The notes: generated by a model from the sequence alone, not told the origin. Positions 1 to 7,126 are shown, counted from the first letter of the stretch. The stretch: DNA of 13,907 bases from an uncultured Muribaculaceae bacterium (GCA_902494515.1 CABUTS010000070.1:1-13907), one strand, 5' to 3'. Program-made: numbers and translations.

Positions 1-96
1 AAGCGATTTTTTGACGTAAGCGGAATCGACCCACAAACGACATTAAATGCTAAACTTGTCAAGGAACTCTTTGGCCTTGCGGCTGATGCTGCTTAG
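1..96 (+). CDS. 3' end of an unrecognised gene (partial)
   Basis: An open frame runs from the window edge through 31 codons to a TAG at 94-96. The visible tail ends in KELFGLAADAA and is too short for me to assign a family. It is convergent with the acetyltransferase gene that ends at position 130. The frame could also be a chance opening, because nothing but its length and plausible composition supports it. Confidence 0.45.
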   Translation, partial: KRFFDVSGIDPQTTLNAKLVKELFGLAADAA

Positions 97-119
97 CCGT
101 TATGTTGATTTTTTAACGG
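97..119. terminator. Weak stem-loop between convergent genes
   Basis: CCGTTA (97-102) can pair with TAACGG (114-119) around an 11-base loop that holds a run of T. It sits directly after the TAG of the upstream partial frame and before the stop of the minus-strand acetyltransferase, where a shared terminator would be expected. The stem is only 6 bp, so this is tentative. Confidence 0.25.
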
Positions 120-129
120 ACTATTGTAA

Positions 130-585
130 TTAAGGGAGTTTTGACATGTGGAGGATTGGGTAGGGTTTCCATTCGGAATCGGTATCGGAACGGGAGGACA
201 CAAGGAAGCCCATCCGCTCATAAAAGCCTACGGCCTGGGTATTTTGCTCGTTGACATCGACTTTTGATATGCCATATTCGTTTAACGCAAACTGAATCAA
301 GGACTTGCCTATGCCTTTGCCCCGGGAATCGTTGTCGACAAACAGCATCTCAACCGAATCCTCCGACAATCCGATAAAACCGACAAGTTTTCCCTCCGCC
401 TCACAACCGACAATCCGTCCCTCCTCCTCATATCCGAACAGACTGACATACCGGAAGTATTCCGGCAGTCTCGATTTATAATACCTGAAATCTTCCGGTC
501 GCAGAAAATCATGCGTCGCAATGACCGCACTTTCCCATATCGCGGCAAGTTGCGGGTAGTCGGTCTCAACAATCGGTCGTATCAT
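130..585 (-). CDS. GNAT family N-acetyltransferase (YjaB-like)
   Basis: The 151-residue protein has the layout of a single-domain Gcn5-related acetyltransferase, which moves an acetyl group from acetyl-CoA to an amine. The start is set at the ATG of MIRPIVETDYPQL, since GNAT proteins usually begin with this type of strand. An in-frame ATG at 687 would add 34 residues unlike the family and overlap the upstream gene. The acetyl-CoA-binding motif A is RGKGIG (88-93), followed by a conserved FYERMGF segment (121-127) whose Tyr122 is the usual general acid position. Overall similarity is to YjaB-type GNATs of about 150 residues. Residues 54-71 contain two near-identical 9-residue units (EEGRIVGCE and AEGKLVGFI) that the family does not need. 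It is the last gene of a minus-strand cluster, 55 bases after the preceding gene. Its substrate is unknown. Confidence 0.85.
   Translation of the reverse strand: MIRPIVETDYPQLAAIWESAVIATHDFLRPEDFRYYKSRLPEYFRYVSLFGYEEEGRIVGCEAEGKLVGFIGLSEDSVEMLFVDNDSRGKGIGKSLIQFALNEYGISKVDVNEQNTQAVGFYERMGFLVSSRSDTDSEWKPYPILHMSKLP
379..432. repeat. 27-bp in-frame tandem duplication inside the GNAT gene
   Basis: Units 379-405 and 406-432 match at 21 of 27 bases and keep the reading frame, so the protein carries two copies of a 9-residue strand-turn unit. The duplication lies in the central beta-hairpin just before motif A. Confidence 0.7.
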
Positions 586-640
586 TATCTGAACATTTAT
601 AATTATGGCACCGGATTTCCTTATGCCGATATTTTTTTGA

Positions 641-1603
641 CTATCTGCATGGCCCTGTGTATGGCTTCCAAACCGGAGTGTCGGCAATCTTTCCTTCCGT
701 GTTGATATGACAGGTTACTGCGACTTCATATTCTTCCTCTTCGCCGAAGCCGTCCTCGTCTGCGGGACAGTAACAGTAGGGAGATATAACCCAGGTGACA
801 GGTGCTTTTCCTTCGTTGTTGAAGTTCCCGACCGTGAAACTGCATGCCGTCATATCCCAGTCGTTGTTTTCCTGACGGATTTGTGAAAGCAGTATTTCGG
901 GGAAATCCTCGATGCTGCATATTTTCACCTTACGGTCTCTGTCCACCAGAACGGTCGATTTTTTTCTGACCGGGTCGAGCAGACATATTGCCTTACCGTA
1001 TCTGAACAGTTCCAGTCCCCAACCTACTTTTCTGATTTTCCCTTTCTTCTGAGAAGCCATGAAATCCATCACCGAATCATAGTCATTGAGCTCCGTTGCA
1101 GCAAAGATCTTGGCAAGGGCAGCCTTGCGTTTACTTTCCATTGTCTGTTTCTGTACCGTTTCTGAACATACGTTGAACGCTTTCACTGCGCGGCTCTCGA
1201 AGCTGTCAGATCCAACCTGCCGTGCAATCTCCGGAATGTTGCCTGTATATAAAATATCAGAGTCCGAGATATACTCTTCCGGACCGCAGCAGTAGATTCC
1301 AACCGACAGCCGGTAGTCTCGCTCCGAGACTTTTTGGAGATCAAGAACCAGATTGACATCCCATTCATAGGGGAACGGCAAGGGCTGCTCGAGATAAACA
1401 CAACCGAGATTCGGAGAATCAGTGGGCAGTTCCTCATAAGCCTGCCCCTGAGGATATTCCTCGGCCTCTTTGACCTTAAGCGGCACAATCAGCTGCCTGG
1501 CACCCATCACGACCCACTTGTCCTGCGGATTCAGCAAACTCTCCTCAATGAGCGGTCGGAGTCTGCTGAACATCGACCATATTGATTTGTTGTAAGCATC
1601 CAT
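641..1603 (-). CDS. Hypothetical protein, 320 residues, in ADP-ribosylglycohydrolase cluster
   Basis: I do not recognise the family. The protein is soluble: there is no signal peptide and no membrane segment. It reads as two parts. An N-terminal region of about 150 residues is rich in aromatic and hydrophobic strand-like segments (including an LSVGIYCCGPEEY segment). A basic helical linker with TMESKRKAALAKIF follows, and then a second alpha/beta region with WGLELFRYGKAICLL. The C-terminus is acidic (GFGEEEEYEV) and then ends in VWKPYTGPCR. It has several scattered cysteines but no clear metal-binding spacing. The start lies 10 bases after the stop of the ADP-ribosylglycohydrolase gene, so the two are very likely cotranscribed, and a role linked to ADP-ribosylation is possible but not shown. 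An immunity-like or substrate-recognition protein is one alternative. Confidence 0.8.
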   Translation of the reverse strand: MDAYNKSIWSMFSRLRPLIEESLLNPQDKWVVMGARQLIVPLKVKEAEEYPQGQAYEELPTDSPNLGCVYLEQPLPFPYEWDVNLVLDLQKVSERDYRLSVGIYCCGPEEYISDSDILYTGNIPEIARQVGSDSFESRAVKAFNVCSETVQKQTMESKRKAALAKIFAATELNDYDSVMDFMASQKKGKIRKVGWGLELFRYGKAICLLDPVRKKSTVLVDRDRKVKICSIEDFPEILLSQIRQENNDWDMTACSFTVGNFNNEGKAPVTWVISPYCYCPADEDGFGEEEEYEVAVTCHINTEGKIADTPVWKPYTGPCR

Positions 1604-1613
1604 GGCTTAGTGT

Positions 1614-2660
1614 TTAAACAAGCTGGTCGGAGATGGAAAGGATGAGGTCGCGGAGCTGGAGGGTGTCGGTGAACTTGGCGGGAAGGGCGTCGTAGCCGAG
1701 GATGGCTCCGAGGATGTTGCCGGCGACGGCTCCCGTGGAGTCGCTGTCGCCGCCATGGTTTACGGCACTGATCATGCAGCCGTTGAAATCGTCGATGTGG
1801 CGCAGTACGCTGAAGATGGCGATTGCCAGGGTCTCTTCGGCAACCCAGCCACCGCCGAGGCTGTTCTCGATGATTTTACAATCCGGAAGCCGATTGTCTT
1901 CAAGACTGATGGCCTTGCGGATGATCTGCTCAAATGCTTCAAGAGCCTGCGCACCGGAATAAACGGACTTGACAACCTCCAGAGCTTTGCCGACAATCTC
2001 CTTGAACGCCGTTGCGTCAGTCTGCTCTGCGTCGATACAAAGCTGAACAATTACCGCCATGGCTGCCGATGAGATGGTGCTCAGCGGATGTTGATGAGTG
2101 AGCTCGGCTGCTTCTCCTGCCAGCCGGGCTGTTTCATCGAGGTTCCAGCTATGTGTGGCGCCATAAATGCCTATCGGCGCCATCCTCATGATGCCGCCGC
2201 ACCCCTTGCTCAGATTCACCGGCTCTTTACTTCTGCGAATGGCATCCAACGCCGTCATACAGGTGTTGCCGGGCGCACGGCGCTGATTGAGTTCCTCAAT
2301 CCCGGCAAGTTCAGATTTATAGCTAATCTTGACCTTCCTGCCAGCCTGAGGACCAAACCATGCGAGATAAGCATTACAGATTGTCGGAACGATGGGCCGA
2401 CCGCTTTTCACCGCCTCTAACAGCCCTTCGGCCGTGTAAAGCGTCATCTGAGTGTCGTCGGAGAACAATGCCTTGTAGTACCGGAGATTATCCTCCAGCC
2501 AGGGATAGCTCTTGTCGTACTCAGTGATGCCCTCGTCGCCGTATCTGGCTCTGATTTCCGCAAAGGAATATATAAACTCAACGGGATACCCGAATGCATC
2601 GCCGATAGCTCCGCCGATCAGGCAACCCCTGGCCTTATCCTGCAATTGTTCTTTTGTCAT
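1614..2660 (-). CDS. ADP-ribosylglycohydrolase family protein (DraG/ARH-like)
   Basis: The 348-residue protein has the full length of the ADP-ribosylglycohydrolase fold, an all-helical dinuclear magnesium hydrolase that removes ADP-ribose from proteins or small molecules. The family motifs are intact: GGAIGDAFG (16-24), the metal-binding SDDTQM (67-72) and the C-terminal metal-binding GGDSDSTG (303-310) followed by AVAGNILGA. No signal peptide is present, so it should act in the cytoplasm. The start ATG lies 4 bases from the stop of the preceding small gene, which implies translational coupling. The small gene resembles part of another ADP-ribose hydrolase family, supporting a shared role in ADP-ribose removal. 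The substrate (arginine, serine, nucleic acid or a free metabolite) cannot be read from the sequence. Confidence 0.92.
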   Translation of the reverse strand: MTKEQLQDKARGCLIGGAIGDAFGYPVEFIYSFAEIRARYGDEGITEYDKSYPWLEDNLRYYKALFSDDTQMTLYTAEGLLEAVKSGRPIVPTICNAYLAWFGPQAGRKVKISYKSELAGIEELNQRRAPGNTCMTALDAIRRSKEPVNLSKGCGGIMRMAPIGIYGATHSWNLDETARLAGEAAELTHQHPLSTISSAAMAVIVQLCIDAEQTDATAFKEIVGKALEVVKSVYSGAQALEAFEQIIRKAISLEDNRLPDCKIIENSLGGGWVAEETLAIAIFSVLRHIDDFNGCMISAVNHGGDSDSTGAVAGNILGAILGYDALPAKFTDTLQLRDLILSISDQLV

Positions 2661-2664
2661 GGTC

Positions 2665-2874
2665 TTACTTTTTAGGGATAACGTTATCGGTTATAAGACA
2701 GTCGATGTTCTCGACCGTTATCTCGCTATCATCGCCAAACTCCACTCGTCCGCCGGCTTCGGTAATATAATATCCTGCTTTAACCAGCTCAATCGTGTTT
2801 CTGAACTCCAGAATTCTCATTTGCCTGATTTTGTCATATGCCTCAAAGTCTCCGCAGCTTATATATGGTTTCAT
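2665..2874 (-). CDS. Small protein resembling the N-terminus of PARG-like macrodomain proteins
   Basis: A 69-residue protein starts at MKPYISCGDFEAYDKIRQ. An upstream ATG at 2913 would add 13 residues but would cover the likely promoter. The segment RILEFRNTIELVKAGYYI followed by a G-rich hairpin and an acidic strand recalls the opening of microbial PARG-type proteins (TIGR02452), which begin with a helix carrying an ET/NT pattern, then G-x-Y and a short beta-hairpin. The catalytic macrodomain that should follow is absent; the protein stops after 69 residues. It may be a remnant, a separate small subunit, or an unrelated small protein. Its stop lies 4 bases before the ADP-ribosylglycohydrolase start. 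The family link is from memory and moderate at best. Confidence 0.6.
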   Translation of the reverse strand: MKPYISCGDFEAYDKIRQMRILEFRNTIELVKAGYYITEAGGRVEFGDDSEITVENIDCLITDNVIPKK

Positions 2875-2890
2875 AATCGAAAGTTTTTTG

Positions 2891-2898
2891 CAAAAATA
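2891..2898 (-). promoter_or_regulatory. Possible -7 element (TATTTTTG) of the minus-strand cluster
   Basis: On the minus strand this reads TATTTTTG, matching TAnnTTTG. It would place transcription start about 10 bases before the ATG at 2874. I see no well-placed TTTG upstream. Confidence 0.3.
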
Positions 2899-2923
2899 CA
2901 ACAAATCCTGCAAAATACCGTTA

Positions 2924-2939
2924 AATTAAGTACTTAATT
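2924..2939. promoter_or_regulatory. Perfect 16-bp palindrome at the FKBP start
   Basis: AATTAAGTACTTAATT is its own reverse complement and ends immediately before the ATG at 2940. It lies in the short divergent interval between the FKBP gene and the ADP-ribose cluster, where a dimeric regulator could affect either side. AT-rich palindromes can arise by chance, so its function is unproven. Confidence 0.4.
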
Positions 2940-3338
2940 ATGGCTAAACAGGATTATATACAAAAGAACCGCGAATGGCTTGCGGCTAAAGCTCAGGAGC
3001 CAGGCGTGATGCCTCTTGACAAGGGCGTCTATTATAAAGTGCTCAAAAAGGGGGACATGAAATCGCAGTGCCCGAACCGCGGCAGCGTTGTCACCGCACA
3101 TTATGTCGGCAAAACCATCAACGGCAAGACTTTCGACAGCAGCCGTGGCGCTACAGCCCCGGCATTCCGGCTGCGCGACCTCATCTCCGGCTGGATAATC
3201 GCCCTGCAGAAGATGCACATCGGCGACCGGTGGGAAATCTACATACCCGCCGAACAAGGTTACGGCCGGTTCAGTCAGCCCGGCATCCCCGGCGGCTCGA
3301 CATTGGTCTTTGATATCGAACTCCTCGGCGTAATGTAA
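2940..3338 (+). CDS. FKBP-type peptidyl-prolyl cis-trans isomerase
   Basis: The 132-residue protein is a stand-alone FKBP domain of residues about 28-132 behind a short charged helical extension. It catalyses cis-trans isomerisation of prolyl bonds and helps protein folding. There is no signal peptide or lipobox, so it is cytosolic, unlike the many exported FKBPs. Positions that line the FKBP active site are recognisable by alignment from memory: Tyr55, Phe65 and Asp66 (in KTFDSS), Phe76, Ile82 and Trp85 (in ISGW), Tyr108 (in EQGYG) and Phe124. The ending IPGGSTLVFDIELLGV is typical. The gene is single and transcribed away from the ADP-ribose cluster. A strong stem-loop follows it at 3379-3420. 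Confidence 0.93.
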   Translation: MAKQDYIQKNREWLAAKAQEPGVMPLDKGVYYKVLKKGDMKSQCPNRGSVVTAHYVGKTINGKTFDSSRGATAPAFRLRDLISGWIIALQKMHIGDRWEIYIPAEQGYGRFSQPGIPGGSTLVFDIELLGVM

Positions 3339-3378
3339 CTCATGACAAAAGCTTTGCATGGGTTAGATTGAACAATTT

Positions 3379-3420
3379 CCCCCGATATTTGACTGATTAC
3401 TACCTGTCAGATATCGGGGG
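3379..3420. terminator. Strong 15-bp stem-loop after the FKBP gene
   Basis: The arms 3379-3393 and 3406-3420 pair over 15 bp with one G-U pair and a 12-base loop. The stem starts with five C-G pairs. It lies 40 bases after the FKBP stop, so termination is the simplest role. Neither strand has a clear T-run after the stem, so it may instead protect the transcript's 3' end. Confidence 0.55.
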
Positions 3421-3541
3421 TCGCTGCAAATTAATCTTCCGCACAATGGGTGTGGCAGTTCAAAACAGCGTATTATATATAAATGAACAGTTTCTCCCCA
3501 TTGTTGGGAGATATAACACTGTCGGTGAAATATTAAATTAT

Positions 3542-3549
3542 TAACTTTG
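3542..3549 (+). promoter_or_regulatory. Bacteroidetes-type -7 element (TAACTTTG) for the GH43-GH35 gene
   Basis: TAACTTTG fits TAnnTTTG and would start transcription near 3556, giving a leader of about 75 bases to the ATG at 3631. No clear TTTG is seen at the usual upstream spacing. A small 6-bp hairpin (3493-3498 with 3506-3511) lies upstream. Confidence 0.5.
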
Positions 3550-3630
3550 TAGCATCATTTGTATTACCTGTCTAAGAACCATAATCACATTCACAAAATG
3601 AGGTTTCCATTGCAAAATCAATCATATATC

Positions 3631-6600
3631 ATGAAATTTCTTAGAAAACTCATGTTAGTCAGCCTGTTGGCTGCATCTTTCGCCGCTCCGGCGAAGGAAA
3701 CGGGGCAACAGCCCTTTGTTCAGGGTGAGCAGTGGCTCGACACCGAGGGCAATCCGATCAACGCCCACGGCGCCGGTATGCTGTATCACAACGGTAAGTA
3801 CTATATGTACGGCGAATACAAGGTGGGCGAGACCATCCTCCCCGAATGGGCCACATGGGAATGTTACCGCACCGATGTTACGGGCGTAAGCTGCTATTCC
3901 TCCTCCGACCTGCGCAACTGGAAGTTCGAAGGTGTTGTCCTCAAGGCCGAGGAAGATCCTTCGAGCGACCTCCACAAATCCAAGGTTCTGGAGCGCCCCA
4001 AGGTTGTCTATAATGCCCGGACCGGGAAATTCGTGATGTGGGCCCACGTTGAGAGCGCCGACTACGGCAAGGCAGCCGCCGGGGTGGCTGTGGCCGATTC
4101 GCCCGTCGGCCCGTTCAGGTATCTCGGTTCGTTCCGGCCCAACAACGCCATGAGCCGCGACCAGACGGTGTTTGTCGACGATGACGGCTGTGCCTATCAG
4201 TTCGCCTCGTCTGAAAACAATCAGACGATGTACATCAACGAGCTGACCGACGACTATCTGCGCCCCACCGGCCGCTATACCCGCAACTTTATCGGCGCGA
4301 GCCGCGAGGCTCCGGCGGTGTTCAAGCGCGGCGGAAAGTATTATGTACTTTCATCCGGTTGCACCGGATGGGACCCGAATGTCGCTCAAGTAGCTGTGGC
4401 TGACTCAATTATGGGAGAGTGGACTGTAATCGGAGACCCCTGCCGCGGACCCGAGGCCGACAAGACTTTTTATGCGCAGAGCACCTATGTTCAGCCGGTG
4501 CAGGGCAAGCAGGACTGCTACCTCGCCATGTTCGACCGCTGGAACAAAAAGGATTTGGAAAATTCCCGTTACGTATGGCTTCCGATAGTCTGGGAAGGCA
4601 GCACTCCCACCATCCCCTGGAGCGAGACCGTTACATTCGACGGCTTTAAAGATAAAAAGCGTTTCGAGGCCGGTAACGGCACGTTCCTGCTCAATGGCGA
4701 GCCTTTCGTGGTGAAAGCCGCCGAGCTTCATTATCCCCGTATTCCCCGCCCCTACTGGGACCAGCGCATCAAGCAGTGCAAGGCTCTGGGTATGAACACC
4801 ATCTGTCTGTACACTTTCTGGAATTCTCATGAACCGAAGCCCGGTCAGTTCGACTTCACCGGCCAGAATGACCTCCGCGAGTTCGTGAAGCTCTGTCAGG
4901 CTAACGACATGAAGGTGATTCTCCGTCCCGGTCCGTATGTCTGCGCCGAATGGGAGATGGGCGGCCTCCCCTGGTGGCTGCTCAAGAAGAAGGATATCCG
5001 TCTGCGCGAAGCCGACCCCTATTTCCTGGAGCGCGTCGACAAGTTCCAGAAGGCCGTGGCCGAGCAGGTGGGTGACCTCACTGTTTCCGACGGCGGTCCC
5101 ATCATTATGGTGCAGGTGGAGAACGAATACGGTTCCTACGGCATCGACAAGCCGTATGTTGCCGCCATCCGCGATATGCTCCGCAAGAACTTCGGCAACG
5201 ATGTCACGCTGTTTCAGTGCGACTGGTCGTCGAACTTCCTGAACAACGGTCTTGACGACCTGATCTGGACCATGAACTTCGGCACCGGCGCCAACATCGA
5301 CCAGCAGTTTGCCAAGCTGAAAGAGGTCCGCCCCGAATCTCCGCTGATGTGCTCCGAGTTCTGGAGCGGATGGTTCGACAAATGGGGTGCCAACCATGAG
5401 ACCCGTCCGGCTGCCGACATGATCGCCGGTATCGACGAGATGCTCTCCAAGAACATCTCCTTCAGCCTCTACATGACTCACGGCGGCACAAACTGGGGTC
5501 ATTGGGCCGGCGCTAACTCCCCCGGTTTTGCCCCCGACGTAACCTCCTACGACTACGACGCCCCCATCAGCGAGTCGGGTCAGCTCACCCCGAAATACTG
5601 GGAGCTCCGCAAGACCCTCGCAAAATATATGAACGGCGAACAGCAGGTCAAGGTGCCCGCGTCCATCAAGCCCATCGAGGTTCCCGCCTTCGCTTTCACC
5701 GAGGTCGCTCCCCTCTGGGACAACCTCCCCGCAGCCAAGTCCGACACCGACATCCGGACGATGGAGGAGTATGACCAGGGCTTCGGCTCGATCATCTACC
5801 GCACCGTCCTCCCGGCTCTCCCGAAGGGTGGTCTGCTGACTGTCAGCGATCCCCACGACTACGCCCAGGTGTTTGTCGACGGCAAATTTGTCGGCAAGCT
5901 CGACCGCCGCAACGGCGAGAAGGAGCTTGCCCTTCCCGCCTGCGCCAAGGGAGCCCTGCTCGACATCCTCGTCGAGGCTATGGGCCGCATCAACTTCGGC
6001 CGCGCAATCAAGGACTTCAAGGGTATCACCGGCAATGTTACAGTTACGGTCGACCAGGACGGTCATCAGTTTGTCTGCGACCTCAAAAACTGGCAGGTTT
6101 TCAACATCGAGGATCAGCTCGACACCTACACCTCCATGAACTTCCGTCCCCTGACCGAGGCTGACAAGGCCGACGGCCGCTATCCCATCGGTGCATACCG
6201 CGCCACTTTCAACGTCAGGAAACCCTCCGACACCTTCCTGAACTTCGAGACCTGGGGCAAGGGATTGGTTTACGTCAACGGCCACCCGATGGGACGCATC
6301 TGGGAGATCGGTCCGCAGCAGACCCTCTACATGCCCGGCTGCTGGCTGAAAAAGGGTGAAAACGAGATTGTTGTCTTCGACGTCATGGGTCCCCGCGAGG
6401 TCACCAGCGCCGGTCTGAAAGAGCCGAAGCTCGACCAGCTCCTCGTCAGCAAACGCGCCACCCACCGCGAACCGGGCCAGGAGCTCAAGCTCGCCGGCCT
6501 CACCCCCAACGCCTCCGGACAGTTCGCTCCCGGCAACGGATGGCAGGCGGTGAAACTCGCCGCTCCCGCCAAGGGGCGCTACGTATGCATCGAAGCTGTC

Positions 6601-6936
6601 AGCTCCCAGGACGGCAAGGACTTAGCCGCCATCGCCGAACTCTATCTGCTAGACGGCAAAGGGGAACGCCTCTCGCGCGAACCCTGGACAGTGCTCTACG
6701 CCGACTCCGAGGACATGAAGGGTGTAAACCGCTCCGCCGACAAAACCTTCGACCTTCAGGAATCCACCTACTGGCAGACCGCCCCCGACGCCAAGTATCC
6801 CCACGCCATCGTCCTTGACCTCGGCGCCACCCACACCATCACCGGCCTCCACTACCTCCCCCGCATGGAATCCGAAGTCCCCGGCGCCATCAAATCCTAC
6901 CGCATCTACGTCTCCCCCGACAACTTCCAATACTGA
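3631..6936 (+). CDS. Secreted GH43 (exo-beta-1,3-galactanase-like) - GH35 beta-galactosidase fusion
   Basis: The start is placed at MKFLRKLMLVSLLAASFAA, a clear signal peptide without a lipobox Cys, giving 1101 residues. ATGs at 3559 and 3598 would prepend non-signal residues. Residues about 27-340 form a five-bladed GH43 domain of the exo-beta-1,3-galactanase type (AHGAGMLYHNGKYYMYGE at 45-62). Glu121 (ERPKVVYN), Glu226 (REAPAVF) and Gln283 (YAQSTYV) occupy the places of the two catalytic Glu and the unusual Gln of that subfamily. Residues about 344-670 are a GH35 barrel with acid/base Glu499 in QVENEYG and nucleophile Glu576 in SEFWSGW. Jelly-roll beta-galactosidase domains (about 700-925) and a discoidin-like C-terminus follow, the latter ending early at PDNFQY. 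The enzyme should act in the periplasm or outside the cell on beta-galactan such as arabinogalactan side chains. No SusC/SusD pair is adjacent. Confidence 0.9.
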   Translation: MKFLRKLMLVSLLAASFAAPAKETGQQPFVQGEQWLDTEGNPINAHGAGMLYHNGKYYMYGEYKVGETILPEWATWECYRTDVTGVSCYSSSDLRNWKFEGVVLKAEEDPSSDLHKSKVLERPKVVYNARTGKFVMWAHVESADYGKAAAGVAVADSPVGPFRYLGSFRPNNAMSRDQTVFVDDDGCAYQFASSENNQTMYINELTDDYLRPTGRYTRNFIGASREAPAVFKRGGKYYVLSSGCTGWDPNVAQVAVADSIMGEWTVIGDPCRGPEADKTFYAQSTYVQPVQGKQDCYLAMFDRWNKKDLENSRYVWLPIVWEGSTPTIPWSETVTFDGFKDKKRFEAGNGTFLLNGEPFVVKAAELHYPRIPRPYWDQRIKQCKALGMNTICLYTFWNSHEPKPGQFDFTGQNDLREFVKLCQANDMKVILRPGPYVCAEWEMGGLPWWLLKKKDIRLREADPYFLERVDKFQKAVAEQVGDLTVSDGGPIIMVQVENEYGSYGIDKPYVAAIRDMLRKNFGNDVTLFQCDWSSNFLNNGLDDLIWTMNFGTGANIDQQFAKLKEVRPESPLMCSEFWSGWFDKWGANHETRPAADMIAGIDEMLSKNISFSLYMTHGGTNWGHWAGANSPGFAPDVTSYDYDAPISESGQLTPKYWELRKTLAKYMNGEQQVKVPASIKPIEVPAFAFTEVAPLWDNLPAAKSDTDIRTMEEYDQGFGSIIYRTVLPALPKGGLLTVSDPHDYAQVFVDGKFVGKLDRRNGEKELALPACAKGALLDILVEAMGRINFGRAIKDFKGITGNVTVTVDQDGHQFVCDLKNWQVFNIEDQLDTYTSMNFRPLTEADKADGRYPIGAYRATFNVRKPSDTFLNFETWGKGLVYVNGHPMGRIWEIGPQQTLYMPGCWLKKGENEIVVFDVMGPREVTSAGLKEPKLDQLLVSKRATHREPGQELKLAGLTPNASGQFAPGNGWQAVKLAAPAKGRYVCIEAVSSQDGKDLAAIAELYLLDGKGERLSREPWTVLYADSEDMKGVNRSADKTFDLQESTYWQTAPDAKYPHAIVLDLGATHTITGLHYLPRMESEVPGAIKSYRIYVSPDNFQY

Positions 6937-6985
6937 TCCACTGTTGAATCAGCCATTCTCGTTGTCCGACACAGAATTATAAAAC

Positions 6986-7025
6986 GCAGCGCCCCCTGAC
7001 ACCGCAAGGCGTCTCCGGGCGCTGC
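6986..7025 (+). terminator. GC-rich hairpin after the GH43-GH35 gene
   Basis: GCAGCGCCC (6986-6994) pairs perfectly with GGGCGCTGC (7017-7025); the 22-base loop can form further short pairs. It lies 50 bases after the stop codon. Only a CTTTG follows, so it is a hairpin terminator without a good T-run. Confidence 0.5.
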
Positions 7026-7028
7026 CTT

Positions 7029-7064
7029 TGACACCGCCCCTGACATCGTCCCTGACATTGCAGA
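7029..7064. repeat. Three 12-bp direct repeats (TGACAYCGYCCC-like)
   Basis: TGACACCGCCCC, TGACATCGTCCC and TGACATTGCAGA follow each other at exact 12-bp spacing. A fourth TGACACCGC lies inside the loop of the hairpin just upstream (6997). The array is between that hairpin and the tRNA promoter. Confidence 0.55.
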
Positions 7065-7087
7065 AAAAACCTCATCAAACAAATTTA

Positions 7088-7119
7088 TTTGGTATTCTCG
7101 CAGGAAAGTATTAACTTTG
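7088..7119 (+). promoter_or_regulatory. Consensus Bacteroidetes promoter of the tRNA-Thr unit
   Basis: TTTG (7088-7091) and TAACTTTG (7112-7119) are separated by 20 bases, which fits the Bacteroidetes primary sigma factor consensus. Transcription should begin near 7126, exactly where the 44-bp leader repeats start. Confidence 0.75.
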
Positions 7120-7126
7120 CCACGCA

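Noticed and set aside
130..687. Longer GNAT start at 687
   Set aside because: The added 34 residues do not fit the family and overlap the end of the upstream gene; the ATG at 585 gives a standard GNAT start.
4405..6465. Minus-strand open frame of 686 codons opposite the GH43-GH35 gene
   Set aside because: It is a shadow of strong GC-rich codon bias in the real gene; the translated sequence is low in recognisable motifs, while the sense strand has intact catalytic domains.
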